Below, in pieces: positions 54,943 to 64,000 of a DNA stretch of 64,000 bases (position 1 is its first letter; every line of letters begins with the position of its first letter). Position numbers and translations under genes: made by a program. Under the pieces are notes generated by a model that made no database searches, was not told the origin of the DNA, and worked only from the letters and a program-made list of their open reading frames with translations. Source of the DNA: Clostridium estertheticum (lineage in GTDB: Bacteria > Bacillota > Clostridia > Clostridiales > Clostridiaceae); contig NZ_CP086239.1 of NCBI RefSeq assembly GCF_026650985.1, positions 2,666,001 to 2,730,000 on the forward strand, written 5' to 3'.

Positions 54943-55806
54943 TTACTCCGTAAATCCTTCTCCTAGAACTTCTCTCACATCTGCAATAGTAATAAACGCT
55001 TTGGTATCTATTTCCTTAACCATTTTTTGAAGAGGTACTATTTCATCTTTACCAACTACTACAAACAATACCTGTTTTTCTCCCTTTGAATACATACCTT
55101 TAGCATGTATTCCTGTGACACCTCTATTTAAATCTTTCATTAGTATTTCTGCTATTTCATTTGAGTAATCCGAAATAATAAATACCGCTTTAGAAAAATT
55201 TATTCCTTCAAGTATACTGTCTATTACTTTAGACACTATGTATGTTGATATTAATGCATACATAGCCTTTTCAATTCCAAATACAAAAGCACCTAATAAT
55301 ATTATAGTAGAATCAATTACTAATATAATTTTGGCAATTGGAATGTTTTTTAAATAAACCTTTATAATATTGGCAGCAAGATCTGTTCCACCAGTACTTG
55401 CAGATGCTCTTAATACAAAGCCTAAGCCTATACCAACAAATACACCACCAAATATACTAGCTATCAATAGATCAACCTTTGGGACTGGAATAAAGCTTGT
55501 ATAAAACAATGCAAAAGACAGATATGCCGCAGCAAACATAGATTTACCAACAAATGCTCTTCCCTTAAGTTTTATAGCAATAGCAAGTAACGGTATATTT
55601 ACCACAATATTAGTAAACCACAACGGAATGTCTACTCCATAATTCTTAATAGATAAATACTCTATAACAATAGCAAGACCAGATACCCCACCAGTTACTA
55701 ATTTTAAACTTGCAAAAAACATATTTATACCTGCTGCAAGTATTGTGGCTCCAATCATAATATATATATAATTTAAAATATTTTCATTTTTAGTTTCTCT
55801 TCTCAT
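54943..55806 (-). CDS. YitT-family membrane protein (paralogue 2)
   Basis: 287 residues from ATG 55806; a TTG 21 bases earlier is possible. Same layout as 51655: helices with GGVSGLAIVIEYLS and ASTGGTDLAANII, then a DUF2179 domain (RGVTGIHAKGMYSKGEKQVLFVVVGKDEI). The two paralogues flank asnS and the small acidic gene. Confidence 0.88.
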   Translation of the reverse strand: MRRETKNENILNYIYIMIGATILAAGINMFFASLKLVTGGVSGLAIVIEYLSIKNYGVDIPLWFTNIVVNIPLLAIAIKLKGRAFVGKSMFAAAYLSFALFYTSFIPVPKVDLLIASIFGGVFVGIGLGFVLRASASTGGTDLAANIIKVYLKNIPIAKIILVIDSTIILLGAFVFGIEKAMYALISTYIVSKVIDSILEGINFSKAVFIISDYSNEIAEILMKDLNRGVTGIHAKGMYSKGEKQVLFVVVGKDEIVPLQKMVKEIDTKAFITIADVREVLGEGFTE

Positions 55807-55857
55807 CCTAATTATCCTACTTTCCAATTTCTACTTTATCCAAACACATAAATTCTT

Positions 55858-56577
55858 TTAATATATTATCTCCTGACCTGGATAATTTATTAGAGCAGCT
55901 TTTATATTTATCTTATTCATTATATTCGCGAATTGCTTAGTAATATCCACATCATCTCCGAAATGCATTGGTATAAGTACCCTTGGCTGAATATTTTCTG
56001 CAAAATATTCTCCCCCTATATAATAATCCCCGCAAAGTCTCGGATCTACTGGGAAAAAAGCTATATCTATAGGTTTTTCTTCTTTTATCTTCTCTATATG
56101 AGCCTTAAATAATGACTCAGCAAGTGTTTGTTCTTCTATACTATCTTCTTTCCAGTGCCACCAATTTAGATCTCCAGCATGAAAAATAGTTAATCCATCT
56201 ACTTTTACTAAAAAGGATATTCCAATATCCGTTGAACCATAAGCTTTTACATAAATATCTTGAAATACTTTTTCGTCGCCTTCCCCCATAAAATTATAAT
56301 TTGACTTATCTTTATCGGCTTTTATATCATCACTAAGTAGATATTGTATATTATCATTATATTTTTCCCACTCTAAAATTTTAGGATTATAATGATCTGC
56401 ATGACTATGGGATGAAAATACATAAACATTTTTCATTTCTTTGATATTTTCAGGTGATAGCAAAACTCTGTTCTGATTTTCTATAGGTTCTTTATAATAA
56501 TCAAATATCAGAAAATGATTTTCAGTCTTAACAACAAACCCACTATGGTATATATAATATATTTTTGCTTTTTTCAT
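55858..56577 (-). CDS. MBL-fold metallo-hydrolase
   Basis: 239 residues. The metal-binding motif SSHSHADHYNP (HxHxDH) is present, followed by FHAGDLNWWHW and VLIPMHFGDD with further ligands. It belongs to the metallo-beta-lactamase superfamily, in a branch of small hydrolases near UlaG-like proteins. The substrate is not predictable. It ends 52 bp before the YitT start on the same strand and may share a transcript with it. Confidence 0.85.
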   Translation of the reverse strand: MKKAKIYYIYHSGFVVKTENHFLIFDYYKEPIENQNRVLLSPENIKEMKNVYVFSSHSHADHYNPKILEWEKYNDNIQYLLSDDIKADKDKSNYNFMGEGDEKVFQDIYVKAYGSTDIGISFLVKVDGLTIFHAGDLNWWHWKEDSIEEQTLAESLFKAHIEKIKEEKPIDIAFFPVDPRLCGDYYIGGEYFAENIQPRVLIPMHFGDDVDITKQFANIMNKINIKAALINYPGQEIIY

Positions 56578-56770
56578 AAATTATCGCTCCCTACATTAAC
56601 AACATTTTAGTTTAATTATAATTATACTAAAATTATATACAAACGTAGGTTTCAAGTAAATAAAAATATTTTTTATTTAAAAATTTCACGAATAAAATTT
56701 GAAGTAAGTTTATAATAAAGATATGGTATATGTAATATATTAAATTTTCTTAAAAAGGTGGTTATATTAA

Positions 56771-57139
56771 ATGAAATTTTCTTTTGACCATAATAATATA
56801 AATGTTTTAGACTTAGAAAAAAGTGTAGAATTTTATAAAGAGGCTTTAGGGTTTGTAGAAACTAGGCGCCATCATCCATCAGATGATAGTTTTACCCTTG
56901 TATTTCTTGGTGATGAAACAACAGACCATAAGTTAGAACTTACTTGTATGAGAGATAGAACAGAGCCATATAATCTAGGTGAAAATGAGTTTCATCTTGC
57001 TGTAGTTGCTGATAATTATGATGAAGCTTACGCATATCATAAAAAAATGGGCTGCATATGTTATCAAAATAAACCTATGGGGATATATTTTATTATGGAC
57101 CCAGATGGCTACTGGACAGAGGTTATTCCAAAAAAATAG
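56771..57139 (+). CDS. VOC-family glyoxalase-like protein
   Basis: 122 residues; AAAGGTGG before ATG. The vicinal-oxygen-chelate fold is clear: HNNINVLDLEKSVEFYKEALGF, KLELTCMRD, NEFHLAVVAD and FIMDPDGYWTEVIP. Metal ligands are a His near the start, Glu in LELT, His in FHLAV and Glu in WTEVI. This pattern fits lactoylglutathione-lyase-like (glyoxalase I) enzymes that detoxify methylglyoxal; the thiol cofactor in this organism is unknown. Confidence 0.85.
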   Translation: MKFSFDHNNINVLDLEKSVEFYKEALGFVETRRHHPSDDSFTLVFLGDETTDHKLELTCMRDRTEPYNLGENEFHLAVVADNYDEAYAYHKKMGCICYQNKPMGIYFIMDPDGYWTEVIPKK

Positions 57140-57205
57140 CATTAGTCAAAATAAGCCTAAGCTAATATTTTCAAGTATCCGGCCTTAAAATCTACAATAT
57201 TATTG

Positions 57206-57247
57206 ACTTCAAAAGGAGATTTATACTCCTTTTGAAGTTTTTTTTAT
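57206..57247 (+). terminator. Terminator after the VOC gene
   Basis: ACTTCAAAAGGAG pairs perfectly with CTCCTTTTGAAGT, and T residues follow. The rest of the gap to motA (294 bp in all) is AT-rich; no flagellar sigma-D-type promoter was recognised. Confidence 0.85.
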
Positions 57248-57433
57248 GTTTTAACTCAAATTAAAACAATAAATTACTATAAATTGAATAAATTTGGTTA
57301 AAAGGCTAAATAAAAAATAACTTTGTTCGAAGAATATTATATAACATTATTTTATTTTTATAATTTTAAACTATGTTTACATTTTATTATATTAAATATA
57401 TTTTAATGTAAACTTCAAAAATAGGAGGTTTTT

Positions 57434-58222
57434 ATGAACATCTATCCAATTTTATTTATAATATTAAGTTTTGGTTCATTGATAGCTGCTTTCATCCTAG
57501 AAGGTGGAAGCCCTGTTATGCTTGTAGCTAAAACAGCAGCCATGATCGTGTTTGGAGGTACAATTGGATCAGTAGGTCTTGCATCTTCACCTAAGAGATT
57601 AAAAAATGTTCCAGCAATGATTAAACTCGTATTTACATCGAAAGATAAAGATTTGGTTGAAATTGTTAACTATTTCAAACAATTATCCTTTAAAACTAGA
57701 AAAGAAGGTTTACTTAGTATTGAAGGGGAAATAACTGATGATTTGGATCCTTTTATTAAAAAGGGTTTACAACTAGTTGTTGATGGAGTAGACCCTCAAA
57801 TGGTGAAAACCATATTAGAGTTTGAACTTGAATCAACCTATGATAGGCATAAAGAAAACTATGCTGTTTTTGAAGCTGCAGGTGGATTTGCACCTACAAT
57901 GGGTGTTATAGGTACTGTTATGGGACTTGTACAAGTCTTAAGTAATCTTGCTGATCCATCTGTTTTAGGAGAAAAAATTGCCACAGCCTTCATAGCTACG
58001 TTATATGGTGTTGGTTCTGCAAACTTGTTTTTTCTTCCAATAGGTGTAAGATTAAAAGATTTAAACAATGAAGAATCTAAAGAGAAAGAACTAATAATAG
58101 AGGCTGTCCTTCTTATGCAAGAGGGTGCAAATCCTAATATTTTAGCAGAAAAACTAAAAGGATTCCTAGATAAAACACAAATAAAGAAATTTAATGAGAT
58201 GAACAACGAGGTAGAAAAATAA
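57434..58222 (+). CDS. motA: Flagellar motor stator protein MotA
   Basis: 262 residues; TAGGAGG before ATG. Four membrane helices. The cytoplasmic loop and the helix 3-4 region (FEAAGGFAPTMGVIGTVMGLVQVLSNL) are typical of MotA/ExbB channel proteins. Its stop overlaps the motB start by one base. Confidence 0.94.
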   Translation: MNIYPILFIILSFGSLIAAFILEGGSPVMLVAKTAAMIVFGGTIGSVGLASSPKRLKNVPAMIKLVFTSKDKDLVEIVNYFKQLSFKTRKEGLLSIEGEITDDLDPFIKKGLQLVVDGVDPQMVKTILEFELESTYDRHKENYAVFEAAGGFAPTMGVIGTVMGLVQVLSNLADPSVLGEKIATAFIATLYGVGSANLFFLPIGVRLKDLNNEESKEKELIIEAVLLMQEGANPNILAEKLKGFLDKTQIKKFNEMNNEVEK

Positions 58223-58989
58223 TGAAAAAGAGGGAAGAAAAAGAAGGTAATAGTGAACGCTGGCTTTTAACCTACTCAGATCTAATAACTCTACTTATGA
58301 TATTATTTGTTGTTATGTACGCATCAAGCAGTGCAGACACTACTAAATACAAACAACTATCCCAATCACTTAATGTAGCTTTTAGCGGTGGTGGAGCTTC
58401 TATTATTGGTAGCGATACTGCTACAAGTGTTACAAATTCAACAGTCACTGTAGTTGATCCCGTTACGGCAGAAACCACTACAACAGCTGCAAATAGTAAG
58501 GCAGCAGAAGAAAATAAAATTGAAAATATAAAAAAAAATGTTGATACATATTTGAAACAGAATGGCTTAGCGAGTAGCGTTTCTACTAAAATCGATGAGA
58601 GAGGGCTTGAAGTAAGTCTTAATACTTCATTGCTCTTTGATGTTGGTACCGCAGACGTTAAAGAAGCTTCTGCTAAAAAGTTAATTAGCATAGGTAAAAT
58701 ACTAAATCACGTTAATAATTACGTAAGAATAGAGGGTCACACAGATAGTACCCCCATGAGTAATAATGAATTTAAGTCTAACTGGCAGCTTTCAGCATTT
58801 CGCGCAACTAATGTTACTGAGCTACTTATTTCAAAAGCAGGTATTTCTCCTAAAAAGATATCTGCAGTAGCCTATGGTGATAGTAGGCCCGTAGCTACTA
58901 ATACAACTACAGCTGGAAAAGCTAAAAATAGAACCGTAGATATTATTATATTGAGTAGTCAATTTTCAAAAGCAGAAAAAACCAAATAA
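58222..58989 (+). CDS. motB: Flagellar motor stator protein MotB
   Basis: 255 residues. N-terminal helix WLLTYSDLITLLMILFVVMYA carries the conserved channel Asp. A Thr-rich linker follows, then an OmpA-like peptidoglycan-binding domain (about 130-250: VRIEGHTDSTPMSNNEFKSNWQLSAFRATNV). With MotA it forms the ion-driven stator. No other flagellar or chemotaxis genes are nearby. Confidence 0.94.
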   Translation: MKKREEKEGNSERWLLTYSDLITLLMILFVVMYASSSADTTKYKQLSQSLNVAFSGGGASIIGSDTATSVTNSTVTVVDPVTAETTTTAANSKAAEENKIENIKKNVDTYLKQNGLASSVSTKIDERGLEVSLNTSLLFDVGTADVKEASAKKLISIGKILNHVNNYVRIEGHTDSTPMSNNEFKSNWQLSAFRATNVTELLISKAGISPKKISAVAYGDSRPVATNTTTAGKAKNRTVDIIILSSQFSKAEKTK

Positions 58990-59023
58990 AAAGATGTTGC
59001 CGTTTTATTAGCAACATCTTTTT
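58990..59023. terminator. Bidirectional terminator between motB and clpA
   Basis: AAAGATGTTGC pairs with GCAACATCTTT between convergent genes, with T-runs outward. Confidence 0.8.
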
Positions 59024-59028
59024 ATCTT

Positions 59029-61371
59029 TTATTTATCTTTTTTTACTTGTATTTTTCCACTTATCTTATCGGAATTATCTTTTGTTATTGTGAGTTTATC
59101 ATCCACAATGTCAACTATCGCGCTACCGCCTGTACTAAGTTCTCCAAAGAGCACCTCATCAACAAAATAAGTTTTAATTTCTTGTTGAACAACTCTGTTA
59201 ATTTCCCTTGCACCATAATCCTCTGAAAATCCCTTTTTACTTAACCAGGCATATAAGGCATCCGTTACCTTTAATTTTATATTTTTAGTTAAAAGTTTCT
59301 CTTCAAACAACTTCATTGCTTTCTTTGCAATTTGAAGAGCCATAACATTATCAATTTTATTAAATTCAATTACATTGTCCAATCTATTTCTAAACTCCGG
59401 AGAAAATACTCGCTGAACCTCTTTAATAATTGCCCCGCCAGCTCCCATTCTTTCTCCGAATCCAACTATATGTTTACTAGATTCTCTAGCTCCTGCATTT
59501 GAAGTCATTATTAAAATTACATTTCTGAAATCTGCCTTTTTACCAGTGTTATCTGTAAGTGTTGCATAATCCATAACCTGCAAAAGTACATTAAAAATAT
59601 CGGGGTGAGCTTTTTCAATCTCATCTAAAAGTAAAACGCAATAAGGCTTCTTTTTTATGGCCTCAATTAACATTCCACCCTCTTCATAACCTACGTATCC
59701 TGGTGGCGAACCAATAAGCCTTGCTACAGTATGCTTTTCTTGATATTCACTCATATCAAATCTAATAAGTGGTATATCTAAACTCTTAGCTAATTGTTTA
59801 CTTATTTCAGTCTTTCCCACTCCTGTAGGGCCTACAAAAAGAAGTGATGCTATTGGTTTATCTTCTTCATTAAAACCGGCGCGAGATCTCTTTATAGCCT
59901 TTACTAAAGTGTCGATAGCATCGCCTTGTCCAAAAACCTGTTTCTTCAAATTAAGATCCAAATTTTTCAATGTATCTACTTCATTACTGGATACACTTTG
60001 CTCTGGAATTTTTGCAATAGTAGCTACTATTTTCTCCACTGCACCTACCGTTATAACAATATTTTCATCATTATCGCCAGCATAAAGCCTTGCATAAGCA
60101 CCTGCCTCATCCATAATATCTATAGCTTTATCTGGTAGAAACCTCTCCTTAATATATTTACTAGATAATTCTACTGCTGTTTTTAAAGCCTCATCTTTGT
60201 ATGTAACATTATGGTAAATTTCATATTTATCTTTAAGTCCCATAAGAATACTTACAGTATCATCAATTGATGGTTCTGGAACTTCAATCTTTTGAAATCT
60301 TCTAGCTAATGCACTATCCTTTTCAAAATGCTTTTTATACTCATCATAAGTAGTTGATCCAATGAACCTTACCTTGCCATCCGCAAGGAATGGTTTTAAA
60401 ATATTTGAAGCATCCATAGACCCTCCAGAAACTGCACCTGCACCTACTATAGTATGGATTTCATCAATATATACTATAGGTTTTTCTTCTTTACTAATTT
60501 CGTTTAGGACTTTTTTAATACGTTCCTCAAAATCACCTCTATACTTTGTACCTGCAATTAGAGCTCCCATATCCAAATAATATATTTTACTTCCTTGCAA
60601 TACCTTAGGTACTTTATTTTCAACAATTAATTGTGCGAGTCCTTGCGTTATGGCAGTTTTACCTACTCCAGGTTCCCCTACATGAACTGGATTGTTTTTA
60701 AGCCTTCTACATAATACCTGAAGTGTTCTTAAAAGAATATCTTGTCTCCCAATAAGCGGATCCATTTCTCCTTTTTTTGCTTTTTCCGTTAACTCTTCCG
60801 TAAAATTACTTAGAAAATCTCCTTTTAGATTTGGGTTATCCATATCCTCGTCATAAGTATATTCTATATCTTCTTCTTCGTCTTCGGTGAAACTCACTTG
60901 ATCTTCTCTTTCACTCCCTATACTAGATGAAAAATCAAGTGTATCCACTACAGATATACCATGAGCTATATAATTAAGAAGATCTCGCCTTTTCATTTGC
61001 TGTTGTCTTAAAAAATAAGAAGCAAAACTTTCCTCATCATCATACATAGCAACAATAACATCACCTATCTTTACTAACTCTTTTCCAGATAACATAACAT
61101 GATCTGCAGCGCTTGATAAAATTGTTTGTATTCCAACGGTTTGTATAGGTTCTGTGTCTTCTACAACCTCTATATTTTCCTTTAAAAATTTTTTAATTTG
61201 GTTCTTTAGCCTTTTAACATTACCGCCACTATTTTCTATTATTTCTATACCCTCTTCGAAAAACAAAGAAGCATAAAGAATATGTTCTGGGGTAAAATAC
61301 TCATGATTTGACATTTGAGCTTCATTAAAAGCTGCGGTAATAATTTCATTTACTATATCATCTAATTGCAT
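59029..61371 (-). CDS. clpA: ATP-dependent Clp protease ATP-binding subunit ClpA
   Basis: 780 residues. An N-terminal double Clp-N repeat (about 1-150) is followed by an acidic linker and two AAA+ modules. Walker A motifs are HVGEPGVGKT and VGPTGVGKT; Walker B motifs are IVYIDEIH and VLLLDEIEKAHPD. There is no long middle domain of the ClpB type. It unfolds substrates for ClpP; adaptor ClpS is encoded immediately upstream. Confidence 0.95.
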   Translation of the reverse strand: MQLDDIVNEIITAAFNEAQMSNHEYFTPEHILYASLFFEEGIEIIENSGGNVKRLKNQIKKFLKENIEVVEDTEPIQTVGIQTILSSAADHVMLSGKELVKIGDVIVAMYDDEESFASYFLRQQQMKRRDLLNYIAHGISVVDTLDFSSSIGSEREDQVSFTEDEEEDIEYTYDEDMDNPNLKGDFLSNFTEELTEKAKKGEMDPLIGRQDILLRTLQVLCRRLKNNPVHVGEPGVGKTAITQGLAQLIVENKVPKVLQGSKIYYLDMGALIAGTKYRGDFEERIKKVLNEISKEEKPIVYIDEIHTIVGAGAVSGGSMDASNILKPFLADGKVRFIGSTTYDEYKKHFEKDSALARRFQKIEVPEPSIDDTVSILMGLKDKYEIYHNVTYKDEALKTAVELSSKYIKERFLPDKAIDIMDEAGAYARLYAGDNDENIVITVGAVEKIVATIAKIPEQSVSSNEVDTLKNLDLNLKKQVFGQGDAIDTLVKAIKRSRAGFNEEDKPIASLLFVGPTGVGKTEISKQLAKSLDIPLIRFDMSEYQEKHTVARLIGSPPGYVGYEEGGMLIEAIKKKPYCVLLLDEIEKAHPDIFNVLLQVMDYATLTDNTGKKADFRNVILIMTSNAGARESSKHIVGFGERMGAGGAIIKEVQRVFSPEFRNRLDNVIEFNKIDNVMALQIAKKAMKLFEEKLLTKNIKLKVTDALYAWLSKKGFSEDYGAREINRVVQQEIKTYFVDEVLFGELSTGGSAIVDIVDDKLTITKDNSDKISGKIQVKKDK

Positions 61372-61373
61372 AA

Positions 61374-61709
61374 TTACTCCTCTTCTAATGTTAATTTCAG
61401 TGGAAATCCACTTTCCTCACACATTTCCATAGTTTGATCAATTTTTGTTAAGCCTACATCATGGCTATATATTCCAGCGACGCCACTACCTTTCTTATGG
61501 ACATCAAACATAATTCTTGTGGCTTCCACAACCTGTTTTTTAAAAACTCCAACTAAAACCTGCACAACAAATTCCATACTTGTATAATCATCATTGTGAA
61601 TAACAACCATATAGTTACTAGGTTTCCTAATTTTAGTTTCTATTTTTTCTTTAATATCAATTTTCTCTTTAGTTTCAATTTCCTCATTAAAGATCCTTTT
61701 TTCTGACAT
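61374..61709 (-). CDS. clpS: Clp protease adaptor ClpS
   Basis: 111 residues from ATG 61709, chosen for the GGGG site ~10 bases upstream over an in-frame GTG/ATG at 61724. After a charged N-terminal tail the ClpS core reads YMVVIHNDDYTSMEFVVQVLVGVF and ATRIMFDVHKKGSGVAGIY. It delivers N-degron substrates to ClpA. Two bp separate its stop from the clpA start. Confidence 0.94.
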   Translation of the reverse strand: MSEKRIFNEEIETKEKIDIKEKIETKIRKPSNYMVVIHNDDYTSMEFVVQVLVGVFKKQVVEATRIMFDVHKKGSGVAGIYSHDVGLTKIDQTMEMCEESGFPLKLTLEEE

Positions 61710-62037
61710 ATCTAACAACCCCACTGTTTACATTTAAATTTATTTTTTGAATATTTAAAAAATAACTAGCCAGAATACTAGTCTACCTTTTTTATGAATA
61801 TCGGTATAAGACTATTATATCCTACTTAATTATATATTACTGCATTTACGTATATTATTTCAACTATTGTTCACTTTTATCTTTCATTTGTGGAATTATT
61901 GATTGTTACACTTCGTCTATAAATAAAAAATATTCACCAAAAAAATAAAATAGTACCAACCCCAAAGTTATCCTGGGATTTTTACCATTTTAATGTTTTT
62001 TAGTATCTTATTTATATATTTAAGCATACATAGCTTT
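61710..62037. other. Non-coding interval upstream of clpS
   Basis: 328 bp, strongly AT-rich. It must hold the clpSA promoter and the end of the 62038 transcript. A weak hairpin (CCCA...TGGG near 61965-61980) is the only structure seen. No CtsR-type operator was recognised. Confidence 0.4.
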
Positions 62038-62418
62038 TTATTGTAATCTCATTTTAGTAATTTCTTTATAATAAGTAATACTTCCAGCCTCATCATCAGT
62101 AATTAAACCATCTACAAGTAATATATTATCTATATCTATCATTTTGAAAGCTTTGGTTTGTTGATTATGCGCATCACAAATCTTAATGCTTAAATTTTTA
62201 CCTTTTTTATCACCAGTCTTAATTAGAAATAATACATTTTCGTCTATTCCGGAAAGGTCTTTAAATGTATTAAAATCCTCACTTATTAATAATGATTTAA
62301 TTACATCTTTTCTTAAGTCTTTTTTTATTATTGCTATAGTATCATCGTGTTTGATGAGATATTCTGATATAAAACCTACTAATTCTGTTTTTGATTGAAA
62401 TAATTGCATGTTTGACAT
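62038..62418 (-). CDS. Unknown cytoplasmic protein
   Basis: 126 residues; AGGAGG before ATG. It starts MSNMQLFQSKTELVGFISEYL and has mixed alpha/beta sequence with no membrane segment. I do not recognise the family. It is transcribed alone, with gaps of more than 250 bp on both sides. Confidence 0.6.
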   Translation of the reverse strand: MSNMQLFQSKTELVGFISEYLIKHDDTIAIIKKDLRKDVIKSLLISEDFNTFKDLSGIDENVLFLIKTGDKKGKNLSIKICDAHNQQTKAFKMIDIDNILLVDGLITDDEAGSITYYKEITKMRLQ

Positions 62419-62668
62419 TTATATTACCTCCTGAATTAATAGAATAAACCATTTACTGTATATATACATTATATTGTATTTAAATGCATATGTCAATAGA
62501 TAACCGTAATAATTTATCAAAGTTTTAAATCGTTATATCAAGCCACTTAGAGAAATAAACATAAAAAAACTTAGTTTATAAATCAATTATTATATTTATA
62601 ATAGTGCATAAATATACATATATGCGTATATTGTTTCCTTTATCTTATCTCTCTATTCTAATATATTA

Positions 62669-63457
62669 TCATTTATCAAATATAAATGAATTTATCACTG
62701 CTAAATACTCCCTTGCAAAGCAAGTAGGAACTAGCATTGGGTGAAGCGGTGCCGGATAACCATATACCTTTAATCCTTGTCTTTGCGCTAAAAATTTAGC
62801 TCTGAACATATGAAAATTATTTGTTACAACAGTTACTTCTATATTTTCTTTTTTATTTAATTTTTTTAAGATCTGCGTTGTGAACTTCATATTTTCAAAG
62901 GTATTGGTTGACCTTTCTTCTTTTATAATATTATTTTTTGAGACTCCATGTTTTATTAAAAATCTTTTCATAGCTTCCGCTTCAGTAATGCTCTCACCTG
63001 ACCCTCTACCACCTGAGACTACTATTTTAACATTAGGATTAATTTCAATATATTTAAGACTTGCATAAAGTCTTTGATAAAGTGCCGTCGATGGAACTTC
63101 TCCTCTAATACCTGCACCTAAAATCATAAGATAGTCACTTTTTTCCTTATGTTTTGATACAGCTGATTGAATTATTAAACCTTCTATAATTACAACAGAA
63201 ACTAAGGCAAGTAAAAAACATATTTTCACCATGTTTTTAATCTTACCTGGTCTTATTAACATATATTCTTTCTTATTTTTTCTCTCTTTTAGTCCGAGTG
63301 TTATTAATACTATTCCAACAACTAGATAAAACCATGCAAAAGTTACTATCCCTCCAAATATTATTGTCCCTATATAATATATTTCACATACTATACCTAA
63401 AATTATATATATATAACCTTTAGTTTTTATTAATCTTCCTAGTCTTTCTATAGACAT
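62669..63457 (-). CDS. YdcF/SanA-family (DUF218) membrane protein
   Basis: 262 residues; AAGGAG before ATG. Three N-terminal membrane helices precede a DUF218 domain (YLMILGAGIRGEVPSTALYQRLYASLKYI, VVSGGRGSGESITEAEAMKRFL, and VTNNFHMFRAKFLAQRQGL). Members include SanA and ElyC, linked with envelope integrity; the biochemical role here is unknown. Confidence 0.85.
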   Translation of the reverse strand: MSIERLGRLIKTKGYIYIILGIVCEIYYIGTIIFGGIVTFAWFYLVVGIVLITLGLKERKNKKEYMLIRPGKIKNMVKICFLLALVSVVIIEGLIIQSAVSKHKEKSDYLMILGAGIRGEVPSTALYQRLYASLKYIEINPNVKIVVSGGRGSGESITEAEAMKRFLIKHGVSKNNIIKEERSTNTFENMKFTTQILKKLNKKENIEVTVVTNNFHMFRAKFLAQRQGLKVYGYPAPLHPMLVPTCFAREYLAVINSFIFDK

Positions 63458-63587
63458 AATACCAGCTCCTTCTTAAAATTTTCAAAACTTACTTCATAAA
63501 ATAATCAAAAATAAGATAAGCATAAATAATCACCTATACTTATCTTATAATTAATCTATGATGTTATCTATTTAGGTTAATTGCTCT

Positions 63588-64000
63588 TTATTTTCTAACT
63601 TGGCCATCTCCATATATAAGATACTTTGTAGTTGTAAGTTGCTCAAGTCCCATTGGTCCTCTAGCATGAAGTTTTTGATTACTTATTCCTATCTCTGCTC
63701 CAAATCCAAATTCTGCACCATCTGTAAATCTTGTAGAAGCATTCACATAAACACAAGAAGCATCAACTTCCCTTAAAAATTTCTGAGAGTTCGTATAATT
63801 GTTAGTTATTATAGCCTCTGAATGTTTTGTTCCATATTTAAAAATATGATCTATTGCATCTTCTATTGTTGAGACAACCTTAATTGAAAGTATTAAATCT
63901 AAATATTCAGTAGCCCAATCTTCCTCCATCGCAGCTTTTGCACCTTCTATAATTTCGAGTCCCTTTTCACATATTCTTATTTCTACACCTAATCCATAAA
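63588..64000 (-). CDS. proA: Gamma-glutamyl phosphate reductase, C-terminal part
   Basis: The frame runs open to the window edge (residues upstream of M63929 read [28 protein letters not shown]), so the gene continues beyond base 64000. The visible ~136 residues contain the ProA blocks [50 protein letters not shown] and [16 protein letters not shown]. It converts gamma-glutamyl phosphate to glutamate semialdehyde in proline synthesis. The catalytic Cys lies outside the window. Confidence 0.92.
   Translation of the reverse strand, partial: YGLGVEIRICEKGLEIIEGAKAAMEEDWATEYLDLILSIKVVSTIEDAIDHIFKYGTKHSEAIITNNYTNSQKFLREVDASCVYVNASTRFTDGAEFGFGAEIGISNQKLHARGPMGLEQLTTTKYLIYGDGQVRK

Overview
The window looks like chromosomal DNA of a low-GC, endospore-forming, motile Clostridium-type Firmicute. 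The reasons are the strongly AT-rich sequence, A/G-rich Shine-Dalgarno sites with frequent TTG and GTG starts, spore germination genes (GerAB-type permeases, CwlJ, GerQ), a 2[4Fe-4S] ferredoxin, a T-box leader and a motAB pair. No prophage, CRISPR array, rRNA or tRNA was seen. The only recent mobile element is one IS.

Layout. 1-3258: two tandem GerAB/GerKB-type germinant-receptor permease genes; the second is split by an IS1182-family element (786-2510) with an 8-bp target duplication. 3365-9111: rhodanese, MscL, a DUF3810-like membrane protein, an NlpC/P60 hydrolase, a Ser/Thr kinase and the cwlJ-gerQ pair. 9262-17148: housekeeping and envelope genes (lipoprotein cyclophilin, manA, cysS, PAP2 phosphatase, SDR reductase and small membrane proteins). 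17230-21860: a GldA/GldF/GldG-like ABC operon with a DUF4340 protein.

22115-50902 is a large pectin / rhamnogalacturonan utilisation island, interrupted only by tkt. It holds two carbohydrate importers without their own ATPase (25521-28936, LplABC/Ytc type; 41625-44775, YesOPQ type). It holds a rhamnogalacturonan acetylesterase, GH28, GH105, a CE8 pectin methylesterase, an Abhydrolase_7-type esterase, a GH115-like enzyme and a GH4 alpha-galacturonidase (LplD). It also has a DUF624 protein, a sugar isomerase-like TIM barrel and an exporter-type ABC half-transporter. Regulators are a membrane-bound AraC protein (YesS type), a YesM/YesN two-component pair and a cupin-AraC protein. None of the enzymes shows a signal peptide. 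This suggests that methylated and acetylated pectic oligosaccharides are imported first and de-esterified and hydrolysed inside the cell. Candidate CcpA (cre) sites lie just downstream of good promoters for two operons, with a third near yesMN.

50903-64000 returns to core functions: a structured non-coding interval (51023-51218), ferredoxin, two YitT paralogues flanking asnS (consensus promoter and T-box leader), an MBL-fold hydrolase, a glyoxalase-like protein, motAB, clpS-clpA, a YdcF-type protein and the 3' end of proA.

If the window holds something new, my best candidates are the intracellular de-esterification scheme with its co-transcribed ABC exporter, and the interlocked inverted repeats upstream of the ferredoxin gene.
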